Shown here: in pieces, positions 21,960-32,145 of the stretch
How the letters are laid out: every line of letters starts with the position of its first letter
How positions within the stretch are numbered: position 1 is the stretch's first letter
NCBI GenBank assembly: GCA_012274445.1
Contig: JAAROD010000033.1
Span: 1,798,001-1,862,000, forward strand
Length of the DNA stretch: 64,000 bases
DNA from: Sclerotiophoma versabilis
Taxonomy: Eukaryota > Ascomycota > Dothideomycetes > Pleosporales > Didymellaceae
Direction: 5' to 3'
Notes under the pieces: model-generated
Databases searched by the model: none
What the model was told of the DNA's origin: nothing
The model's input: only the letters and a program-made list of their open reading frames with translations
Translations under genes and position numbers: made by a program

Positions 21960-23601
21960 ATGCACCAACAGCGGGATCAATGGAATCCCAGCACCTTGTC
22001 CATCGAATTGGAAGGTGGAGAACCGAAGATTGCTGGAACGTCGATTGAGAGGTTGTACAGGAGTTCCCAGGAAGATGCGCAAAGTTGTATTTCGACCCTG
22101 ATCAAGAGCTATGAGAATGCAACGGCGAACCAGAAGGCCGCGAGCATTCTGTATCTGACCAAGGATACTTTCAAGGACCTCAAGAGCGGCCGAAAATCAG
22201 GCAAAGCACGCGAGGCAGGTGCGAGTGCTTACGCTCTTCTGTGCACGATTGCAGACTTTCTGCAGAGCTTCTCTGGCATTGCAGAGATAGTGAAGGCGAT
22301 GCACCAGCAAGCCGGCGGCTTGGCGTACGGTACCGTGATGTTATTGGCCACCGTGGCTGTCAACAAGAGGAAGAGAGAGGAAGCCATTGAGGAAGCCCTG
22401 GAGGAGCTATCGCACGCCTTCCCGCGACTTGACACGCTGAACCGAATCCAGCAAAATCCTTCGTTGAGGGCCCTGATTGTCGAGACCTTTCGTTTGTCAA
22501 TACAGTTCTGCCACGAATCAATCGACTATCTCGGCGGTGCGTCTACTCGCAGGGTATGGCGCGCGTTGAACTCCATCGAGCTGAAGATGGACACACTCGC
22601 CGACTTGCGTCTCAAATTGCTAGAGGTACGGGAGGAGTGCGAAATCATCCTCTTGGAATTGGTGGTTAACCAAACTCGAATAATCCAAGAACTCAAGATC
22701 GACATTGACATGATCAAGAAGACAGGCAGCGAGACGCTTGTCCGTGTAGAAGACAGTCAGATGCTTCTAAAGGAGGAAAAAGAAGTAAAACTCAAGAAGA
22801 AAGTTTTATCAGAACTCAAAGAGCTGCTGAGCTTCGATCAAGCGGAAAACCCCAATTCATCCAAGACGCTGAGCAAGGTTGACAACATTCTGAGAAGAGA
22901 ATTTTCGGAGCGAAAGCTGGGTAGAAAACGAATCGTAGGTCCGATGACCAAGAGCGCATTGACAAAAGATAAAGCATTCGCCGAATGGCACCACGCTAAA
23001 AGCTCTTGCGTGCTGTTGCTCGGAGGAAGGAACGCTCGCGACGACTGCAGCCTCCAGCTGAATTGGCTCTCTTGGGCTTCTGTCTGGGTCACCAGACTAG
23101 TATCAGAAAGTCCATGTTCGTTGTCGGTCTTCTGCCAATCGTACCAGACGAGATTTTTCTCGCGTTCTGGACAGCTTGATATACCAGCTTGCTGCAAGGC
23201 ATCCCGAAGGTTTTTATGATCAACGACAATTCATTACCGAGGCTGTCAACAGTGTCGAATGGCATAGCGCGGACCATTCAGTAGTATTCGAGCGCAAAGC
23301 AGAGCTTCTAAAGGAGCTGATGGGTGAATTTTCGGACGATGCTCCAATCACCATTGTCATCGATCGATTTGACCGCTGCAGCTGGAGTGTGGAGTTGGGC
23401 GATGACACCACCGGCCTAAAGTCCGCAGTTGGCGCGCTTCTCAGCCTGATCCAGAAAACAGAACGCAAGCTGCCGGCCGTCAAAATCCTTCTCGTGATGG
23501 ATGACGGACCGGCACGGTCGGTCGCGAAGCAGTTCGATCATGTCAAAGGCATGACTGCTCGACTCGATTGGAATCAAGGAGCTGACAGCAATCGAATCTA
23601 G
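21960..23601 (+). pseudogene. DUF7708/STAND-type protein, frameshifted and C-truncated
   Basis: ATG at 21960 is the first Met in the frame. Residues of about 100-200 contain the conserved block FLQSFSGIAEIVKAMHQQAG, GGLAYGTVMLLATVAVNKRK and EEALEELSHAFPRLDTL. I associate this with the DUF7708 N-terminal domain of fungal NLR/STAND-like proteins. A predicted coiled coil (LKLLEVREECEIILLELVV...EEKEVKLKKKV) follows, then CVLLLGGRN, a degenerate P-loop-like strand where the NTPase fold would begin. Near 23,150 a 1-nt shift in a T-run switches frame to DFSRVLDSLIYQLAARHPEG and on to ITIVIDRFDRC (a Walker B-like strand), ending at 23601. No repeat domain follows. An assembly error at the T5 run is possible, in which case a ~545-residue protein would result. 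Confidence 0.65.
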
Positions 23602-24094
23602 TTTCCACGGATGCAATTTGCTTGTACACTGTCACAAGGGTAAATAATCAATAGATTCTACTAGAGACTTATTATTCGAGGAGTATAATATAATAAGTAT
23701 TATAGTAATAATCAACTTGCCTCTAGTCCATCAAAGTTCTAGGCCAGGAGACTTGAGAGGAGATAATCATCTTAAGAACTATGACAGTAGTACCTCACAC
23801 TTCTTGCTTCGTGAGTCCATGTATATTAGTTGAACTTGTACCAGGCTTAATTGCCTTCCTATATAGCCTAGCTTCATGGCATAAGCCTATCTATAAGTTG
23901 GAACCAGTTCAGCAACGATGTGCAGGCGATGCCCGATTACTTTAGTAGACTAGTTTTGTGCAAAACCTTCCCGCCCAAAACCTGATGGCCAAGTTTTGGT
24001 GTGTAAAATGCAATAGGTATAGATCCGCAAATCGCGATTCATTAGGCCAAGAAAGAAGCAGTAGATGAGCCTCTTAGCTTTGAATACTACTCCA
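23602..24094. other. Intergenic, AT-rich, no supported gene
   Basis: About 23,630-23,900 is AT-rich with TAATAA/TATTATA patches and may be an old repeat relic. Nothing is recognisable. Confidence 0.4.
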
Positions 24095-25971
24095 TTATCT
24101 AACGCCCTCCGGAATTGGCTCTAAGTCGCGTCTTCCTGGAAATCTCGTAGCGAAGCCATCTCCTAACAGCGGGGCCAACTCTCCATTTCTGCGCCTTTCC
24201 CAGGATGTACCGTAGCTGTTCAGAGCGATAACGTCAAAGTCAGTCTGTGCACATCTCTTGCGCCACAAATCTTTCGTTGCATCTGGCTCTGCCCACTGCA
24301 AGTCGCCATATGGACATTGGAAAACCCACTCAGTGCGCGGTCGCTCTATCTCAGTTCGGTCTAGGCCAGGTTCGTGCTCGAACCAGAAGGGCTTCGGATA
24401 TTCAGAAGCAAATCTTGCGTTGTTGGACGCACGATAATGAAATGACCAGCCCTCATACTGATGGAAGTTATTTTGGAAGCCTCCAGGGCTACCAAGGTCC
24501 TGCAAAAAGTCATTATTAGAATGGTGACGTCCTTGATGCGTAGCATTGAACTCTAGGTCTAGATATTCAAGCTTCGGCATCTGCTGTACTGCATGTGCAA
24601 TGCTCTTCGCAAGTTCGTCGAAGAAAGCAGGTTCAGGCCGCGTAAGAAACCGACGCGGAGGCCATAAGCCTGTCACTATTAACCTCCTTGTATGGTCGTC
24701 GTCGGAATACTCGCGCTCGTCTTTAATACTACGCCAATCGTACCTTTCGTGCTCGGGATAGTCAGCAGCAGGGCGCAACCAGTAATCTCCTGAGGCTCTC
24801 TCAAGGCCAGTACTAATGTCAAGTACCCGAAGATTAGGCCATATTGTGCCACAAGCGTCAGTGAGCGCTGTCTCCGGGACCCAGAAAAGTGAAGTCGAAA
24901 TCTCTCCGAGACGCAGAGCAAGTGTGGTGAGGTGAGTCGATACGTTTCGGAGGGATTGAGACAGATGGTCCTGGTCATGGAGCAAGAGGCTCGGAGGCTG
25001 GACTATCTGATCTTCTATGCCGCAATATTCGAGATGAAGATGAAGAGTTCTTAGAGACGCTGGGAGCATTGCGATCTGGTCTGCAAGACCTCGGATCGGT
25101 TAGTAACCATATCTTGCATTATCAGACAAGCACGCTTACTGTGTCAAAGATTTTTCCTAGCCAGCGGCCACAGACGCCAATTGTCCACTCCCATAATGTC
25201 TAGGCACTCGAGCATAGGTAGCGAACTTGTAATGTTGCATGCTACTGTTGCAGGCCAAAGATCAATCTCATAATTGGTTTCCTCGCGAACCCGCAGCGAC
25301 TTCACTGATGTAAGCGAAGGCAACATTGAAGCCTCCGGAAATTCTAGCAGCGCCTTGTTGTCGAGGGAGCCACCTTCACAGATCTCTTGGCCAAATGAGT
25401 CGTAGAGCGAACGTCCGTATAAATAGAATTGAATGTCAGTCACATGTAGATCTTCCTTCCAACTAGCCAGTTCGTCCCATATTGTCTTGACTTCGCGGAA
25501 GAAGCGGTCGTGCTCAGTGCGGGTGCTCGCGAGACGTCTAAGAGGGGACACGTTTTCGCCACTCTTCCCTCGAACGTGGTCCTCGTCACTAAATGGATTC
25601 TTGTCCCTTGTACACTGTCCACGTGGGCAAACTTTACAAGGATCGTTGTCGTCTTCGTTCGAGCTTTCCTCATCGCTGTTACCATTATCAGTGCTTGTTG
25701 GCTCCTGCCTTGGGCGATATTCTTGTGCAAGATAGTACTCGAAGCGGATATCGAGAGATCTCAGCGCCCTTCTGCGTCTTGGGTTTTCATTAAAAGCTGC
25801 CCGAAAGCATCCGATCTGTCGGGGCCTGATTCGCAGATATTGCCAGAGGTAACTTTCCGCAACAGCCTGCCAGCTCCGATTTATACAAACCAAGGGTAGG
25901 ACGCAGGTAAATGTCTCTCCTTGGTATTCTCGCAGTATCTGGTGGATGATTTCGTTGGGCAAGTCGGCCAT
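24095..25971 (-). pseudogene. F-box protein with one in-frame stop
   Basis: ATG at 25971 begins MADLPNEIIHQILR, a fungal F-box N-terminus; FTCVLPLVCINRSWQAVAES follows. F-box proteins act as substrate adaptors of SCF ubiquitin ligases. Predicted exons are 25971-25140 and 25080-24095, with a 59-bp intron (GTAAGC, branch TACTAAC, acceptor TTGCAG), total length 606 codons in frame. The only defect is TGA at 25146-25144, six bases before the donor, one C-to-T step from CGA (Arg). Downstream sequence (MLPASLRTLHLHL, MPKLEYLDLEFNA) looks like the leucine-rich C-terminal part of large F-box families. Either a nonsense allele or a sequencing error. The rest is intact. Confidence 0.7.
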
Positions 25972-26824
25972 GGTAAATTATGAGGTTGCAAGAATGTTTG
26001 GGTTTGATAGGTGAGAACTAGGACTTGGGGAGTGGCGGGGATATACATATTACAGTTAGCGTAAGACAGCAAGGACGGCTAGCCGTTTTGGGTTAGTCTC
26101 GACATTCCACTTCGGCGCCTTACCGCACTGGGCAAGGCACCATGGCTGCAGAACGCACCAGTGAAACCCTTGGTGTGTTGTGGCTCCTACCTCGATTTCC
26201 TCTGTACGTGCGCGTTAAATGCGGCTCCTACGCGTCATAAAGTTACGAACTCGTCGTCCTGTATGACGTACCTAGAACATACATATGAATTGCTATCTCG
26301 AAATCCGTTCAAATCGCACGTTGTACGGACATCCGTAGCATGACGGACTTGGATTCCTTACAAGTTAGCGTTCGCATATCACTCCGAGTACTATCACCGT
26401 CCTGTCAGTAACCGGAGTATTGCTTGATCGGACACACGTTGCACAACCCTGCCCACCGACCATTGCCGGGGCAAGACGATTGACAATGTTCTACTATAAA
26501 ACCGGCGTTTTCTTCCCTGTGTAAGGCATCATTTCACTTCTATTGGGGCTGTATCTATATTATTCCTATTTATATTAATGTTAATAAATGTTAAAATATC
26601 TGAGCTATTAATAGCCAGTATTAATAGTATAACTTTAGCTATATTAATAGGTGGTTTATTTAATCACTTTGTTAATATTGTCCTACCATATATGGTAATG
26701 ACTAATAACTTACTATATCACTTTACTATTAAAAAAAACTAACGAATGTTACATCTGTGTCATGAGATGGGTATTTAGCAGAAACTTCTCATATAACATC
26801 CATAGGTAATGTATTATATGGTAA
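25972..26824. other. Intergenic, with AT-rich relic at about 26,520-26,820
   Basis: Promoter side of the F-box gene, followed by about 300 bp of strongly AT-rich sequence. This begins where coding similarity of the next gene is lost and probably marks a decayed insertion or deletion. Confidence 0.4.
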
Positions 26825-26834
26825 TTACTGTACC

Positions 26835-28526
26835 CAGCTTGAAGGAATCACGATTAAGAATGTAGACAAATTGGGGAAGTCTCCAGCAAGGACTCCGAAG
26901 AGGGTACCTAATAGCATGAGAACACCCAAAGCCCAGAAAGCTAAGAGGAGGCCGGCCACCGCCCCCATGACTGGACTGCTCCAGCCTCGGGCACAAAATC
27001 TATGCACTACTGTGGAACCAAAGTCAACATGATCTTCCCAAAATATCCCAGCAGTGGCGATGCGACCGAACAGGCAACCACCAGACCTAAGTGGGAGAAA
27101 ATGATGGCGGTCTACAACGCGAACACGATCGGTCCCTGCAAGAATGATTACACTTTTGGCAAGAAGCCTTTTCCAAAATCTAAAACCGATGGCGTTTGGC
27201 CCTATCAAAAGAGCAAGCCAGCGGATTCCAAAAAGGCACCCGACACCAAAGATTCTTGGCAGACTGAGCATGTCATAGATGCACAGATTATAAAACGATT
27301 TTTCCAGGACGTTTTCGAAGATGTGACTATAACAAACAGGAACATGGAAGCGGGTGAAGCGATAGGAGCAAAAAGATCAGCCAAGACTAAGCGAACGGAC
27401 ATCCCAACAGACTGGATATCGAGCACGAAGGCAAAGGCTACTCAACAGAACCAATGCGACTATCTCGAACAATTCTGGATCAAAAGATGGGAAACTAAGA
27501 AAAAAAACGCTAGTAAGTATCCCCCGAGCATGAGTAGCAGAGAAAAATGGTTCTTGAGTCAGCGTCAGATCACTGTATCTTGGTTTCTGCGTAAGCCGCG
27601 CTCGTTCTAGGTCATTGTCATAAACGAGACGCTAACCAACCTGCCTTAGTGGCTAAGCTCCTCGCATCGTATCCGAGCGATCAGAAATACGAGGCTGAAC
27701 TTTTGCTTCTACCTGGACGTCTGAACAACAAGAAAGCATCGGTCTTCAGCATTGATGGAGATAACGTTGTTTCACCAGAGGAATTCACAAAAATGCCGTT
27801 CCATCAGAAAATAGACGAGTTTCGAGAGGTCATCCTCTTGATGGGCGTAAGTTGACTACATCCCGTTGTATTCGGATTCCACGCTGACAGTTCTAGTATT
27901 TAAACACCCCTGACGTCGCCAAGTATTGGAAACAACTGGCAGTCCGCATACGAGATGCACTTTTGGATATAGAATCGGACGACAGCCCGGCTTACATACG
28001 TGCTACAGATAACTACTGGTTCAAACTAAAGGGTGGTGATAAAACCCTAGAAGATGAGGCGAACAAGATGTACAAGTCAGTCAAGCTTGCCACTCAATGG
28101 CCAACTTGGATCAACAACTTTATCAAAACGCGAACAAAGGGCATGCAGGACCTACTGCAGGACCTGTTTGAAAAGCTCGAAAACGATTGGGAAGATGCAA
28201 AGACATATGTAGAGTTCCAGGATGGACCTGCAAAAGCTTCCAAGACCAAACTCGAAGCGCAAATGAAAAGATTGAAGACGCATGTAAAGACCACCGTTAA
28301 AGTCCAACCATTTGCTATCGCCATGGGAACTCCTTCGCGACCCGGAACGCCAGAGATAGAGGATCTAGCATCTGACTCTGAGACTGGTGGAACCTCAGAT
28401 TCGGATACGCAAATTGACACACCCTCAAAACCCCCCAAACCTGTTCAGCCTGGCCAGCCACCCATCCAGCCGATTAATCTGCCTTCCCGCCCAAAGCCGA
28501 CACCGGGACCTTCGAATTCCAGTTAA
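26835..28526 (+). pseudogene. 5'-truncated protein resembling the C-terminus of killer-toxin-like GH18 chitinases
   Basis: From 27002 (Met) an intact three-exon frame gives 471 residues: exons 27002-27590, 27650-27846 and 27897-28526, introns 59 and 50 bp (GTAAGC...CTTAG; GTAAGT...CTAG). Upstream, readable sequence (LEGITIKNVDKLGKSPART) continues in another frame back to about 26,835 and stops at the AT-rich boundary. The parts SWQTEHVIDAQIIKRFFQDV, LLASYPSDQKYEAELLLLPG and GYLNTPDVAKYWKQLAVRIR recall the region after the catalytic domain in fungal killer-toxin-like chitinases. No GH18 catalytic motif is present. The C-terminus is Pro/Ser/Thr-rich. Family assignment is from memory of sequence style and is tentative; it might be a stand-alone protein starting at 27002. 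Confidence 0.4.
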
Positions 28527-28814
28527 CTAGTATCTAGCAGGGTGTCTGCATCTATGCATCGCGTGTGTTATTTGGGGGGTTACTATAGGCAGGCAATTAG
28601 ATATAAGTATAATAGGTAGCTATTACTAAAGTAATAGAAGTTAAATTAAGATAAAAAAAAATTCTAAAGAATATACACTTTTAAAAGAGGTCTATTCTTC
28701 TTAAGATGTAAAGATATAAAACTATTATATTCTTCTTACTATAGAGTAGTACCTACTTAGTACACAGGCCTTTTAGTATTCTATCTATTAAGATAAACTG
28801 CAAAAAAGAAAAAA

Positions 28815-28933
28815 ACATACAACAGCGGGTATTCGCTAGTGGTCACCCACCTAACTACTAATCCGCCGGTACGTTGCTTAAATAGGGCTGAGCGAACGGG
28901 AAGCCTTGTTTTCAACGTCCTATGGTCGTATGT
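28815..28933 (-). rRNA. 5S ribosomal RNA, complete
   Basis: The minus strand from 28933 begins ACATACGACCATAGGACGTT. It contains the C-box-like GGATTAGTAGTTAGGTGGGT GACC of the internal Pol III promoter and ends GAATACCCGCTGTTGTATGT. The ends pair as helix I (ACATACGAC with GTTGTATGT). A T-rich run (TTTTTTTCTTTTTTG) directly follows as a Pol III terminator. Length is about 119 nt, as expected. Single dispersed 5S genes are normal for Pezizomycotina. Whether this copy is the major expressed type is not known. Confidence 0.88.
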
Positions 28934-31033
28934 GTTAGTAACGGGAGATGCAAAATAAATATCCTCACATTTGTGATTATTTACCGTAGTGTGTGCGAAG
29001 TTTCCTGTTCAGTCTTTGCAACTAATGTGCAACTATCTGACAGTGCACGCCTCTTAATCTTCATTTAAGGGGTGTGTCGCAGTTTGACACGCCTATGCAT
29101 GCTGGCGAATTGACATCTGTGGTTTCTTGTCTGCGGAGTAAATGGTACTGTTTGCTTCGTAAGAGACAAAAGGGAGTATAGTAGGCGTACCAATCCTCAA
29201 AAACCTTGCAGTATTCATGTTAGCTGACCTGGGCTAATCTGTTATGTATTAATCTAGGATCTTGTATTTAACTTTTATCCTCATCTTCCCTACAAGATTG
29301 AAGTATGGCGCCTCTATTATGCCTGCACTCTACACTTTAATTAGGTCTAACCCTTTACTCCTCTTATCCTGCCTGTGTCTTGACAACGGCTTCTTCTATT
29401 AATCCTGTCTTAATATTAGTTTCCTGTTGTCTTTTGTCAGCTGTGTAAGTGGCCGAACCTAATAGTTTAGAAAGATGCCTACTCCTTGACCACTCTTCTG
29501 AAAAGCAATGCACAAGAGTATTGGAAGTCTATCAGGACTCGGCTCTGACCGACCGGGCCAAGACAACAAAAAGATATCAAGGTTCACTTAGATGCAGATT
29601 AGGAGACATTTGTGGAATGGCTGGAAAATGACAAGAAGGAGAAATCGCCCCATACTTGTGGAACGAATAGGGGTTGAAAACAAAGACGGCTCGAGACGCA
29701 GCAACGAGTCCAGAATATTGTTTCTGGTCTTCTTAGTGCATACTTGGCCATAGGCTGGGTTTGGTGTTGAACAAGAGACTATAGATCCCTTGCTAAGTAA
29801 AGAGGCAATTGATGCCATGCAGAACTGGGACAATTGGTGCGATGACAAGTAATCACTTTAAATAAGTTTGTTGATCATTTCAGTTTAAACGTTGCTAGAA
29901 CTCAGTTCAGATTCAATGACAGACCGTCGCGCCAGTAATGGTGCTGCGGGTGAGACAGGATGCTGTTACACTTGTTGAGGCCTTCCACATCTACGTGGTA
30001 TCTATTGCTCCATGATTCCAGCGGCTAAAGCAGACATCAGACATATTTGTGCTTGTCTGGTATGTCACATGCGTGACGCATCCTAATCTACGCTAAGTCT
30101 CTGATTACAGATGCTGCATTGCCGAATCCACAAATGGTTTTTGCCACCCGCTATTTGTCCAAGAACGCTTCAGCGGTATGACCAATGCGTTCAGAACACA
30201 GTGAGATTTAGGAACGCCCGTAGGATGAAAATCCCAGAAGTGAAGCGCATCGCTTCGGAGAATCACAGTAATGAATGGGCGACAAAGCCAGGGTAGTCTT
30301 TAACATATTTTTTCTTTCTAGGAAAGATATAGAAGAGTTGAAGGAACCGGAACGATGATTTGCAATTGATACTTGAGTTGCATAGCCCTTAAACTCATAA
30401 CTCATACATGGCATATGATAAAATGGGGTTCTCTTCGGTGTTCGGGCTTCGCCCTTTCCTTTACAGGTGATTGCACGTAGTGCCTTCCAAGCAGTTTGAA
30501 AGTTATGGGTTATCAGACGCTTTGCGCCTTGGCTACTGGCCTCATGCTCCACCTACTCACTCTGCGCCGTGCTCTATCACAGATACTCACCGTTAAGATA
30601 GGGCTGGACGCTACTCTAGTATGATGTTTTGGTACTAATACAGAAATAGTATCGCACTTGGTTGTCGTAGTGAATCATGCGCTCAAATATTCACTGAGGT
30701 GGAGCCATGACGGCAGGATCCGTAGCAACGTGCTATTGCGCATTTCAGTAAGGTGCGGTCGTGGTTGCGGGTTTGATGGGAGATGCGGACAGACGAATCC
30801 ATCAGAGTCCGCCGTGAGGAATGCGCCAAAGCAGGATTTTGCTGAGCGGACCGTGATTGGAAACTTGTCAGGTTGTGGTGCCAAGCACCATCCACGCCTC
30901 AAGCGGACTCCACCTGCTAGCTGCGCGACAGTGAAAGTATACTTATCATCAACACACTTGACTTCCACAAAGACCGTCCTTACAAGACCTTCGCCTTTAA
31001 TGCTGTACGCTTAGACATAATCTACAACGCTAG
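28934..31033. other. Intergenic, no supported gene
   Basis: Many short frames exist (for example 30658-31014 + and 30675-30968 -) that overlap each other on opposite strands and show no motif. I cannot support a gene in this 2.1 kb. Confidence 0.45.
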
Positions 31034-31290
31034 ATGTCGTCCCCACATTTTGAGCATGTCAAGGAGCATCTCCGCACGAATCCGGACAAGAAGTGGGGAT
31101 TCGTAGTCTACCATTGTACATACGGCGATGAAGAAGCGTGGGAGCGTATACTGAGCAGGTTGAAGATGCAGTCGCAGCTTAACCTGAAAAAAGAACCACA
31201 ATGTGGAGGGACTTGTACCCTCGAATTGACTGGGCGGTGAAAGAGAACCCCTTGTGGGATAGGGCGAAACCAGTTTTTATCAAAGAGTGA
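31034..31290 (+). pseudogene. Fragment of a conserved fungal protein (WGFVVYHCTYGDEEAW motif)
   Basis: The first frame from 31034 gives HLRTNPDKKWGFVVYHCTYG and DEEAWERILSRLK, then shifts. The frame opening at about 31201 continues DLYPRIDWAVKENPLWDRAK, stop at about 31290. I recognise the WGF(V/I)xYRxTYGDDxAWxRF pattern from a widespread family of uncharacterised ascomycete proteins that normally continue for about 200 more residues. Here a frameshift and missing C-terminus indicate a relic. Confidence 0.5.
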
Positions 31291-32145
31291 GCTTGTATCT
31301 CTACATCTTCTCTTTTATCTCTTTTTGTTCTTATTTTTTTTTTTTAAGTGTATAGACAATTTATTATGTGGACAAGAAACATAATTTCCTAACAGCAATG
31401 AGGGGTCTGAGGATGTTTGGGATGTAGATAATATCTAGGTACGCGGGCGAGCAGACTACTCGAGTGGGTGTAAGCTATATCATGCCGCGCACATGGCTGC
31501 TTTTGCTAGATATCAGGAGCTGGAGCGCAATATGGAATGACGGACTAGTTGTTACACGGTAATGTCTTGCTTCAGCTGCCTGTTATGAGAGGTTTCCAAT
31601 AGCTGGTTTAATAAAAGGGGTTGAAAGAAGCTTTGCGCAAAGTGTGCGGGAAGTTAGATTTGAATTTGTAAATATATTGCCGACACTCTTATATGGCAGT
31701 TTATAAGCATTTCATGTTCAAGGCCATCAGATTTAGCTCGCATAAAGGCGTGGTTACCAAAACCGAAAATGCAGATGACGATCTTCTCAAATCGGCATCA
31801 CGACCGAAGGCGGACCGGGCAGGAGAACTTGTTTTCAACGTTGTATAGTCGTATGTGAATATTTTTTACTTAATTAGAGCATTGGCATAATGGGAGGCAA
31901 ACAAAAAGCAATGTCAATGAAGAAGTTCAAGAATGAGCACGCGAGTCACGTAGTCATGGATAAAAGGTATGATTTCAGTTCTTCTTTCGTCTGACGATGC
32001 ATTGCTATAATTCTTCGCCGTGTGCGCTATTAATGCGGCGAACAATGTTAATCATCTCTCTCTGGTGAATTTTCAGCGCCTCAACACCCTGCTAGCACTT
32101 GCTCGTTGCTTCTAGCCATAGCTTTGTAGGGCTCTTTAACAGCTT
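31291..32145. other. Intergenic with 5S-like fragment
   Basis: Includes the 3' side of the exomer gene. No coding sequence is supported; a 5S-like head fragment ends at 31856. Confidence 0.4.
31806..31856 (-). pseudogene. Truncated 5S rRNA-like sequence (5' part)
   Basis: The reverse complement starts ACATACGACTATACAACGTT and GAAAACAAG, then CCCGGTCCGC, with an insertion relative to the 28.8-kb gene that is shared with the 5743-5792 fragment. No 5S 3' half follows. Confidence 0.6.
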
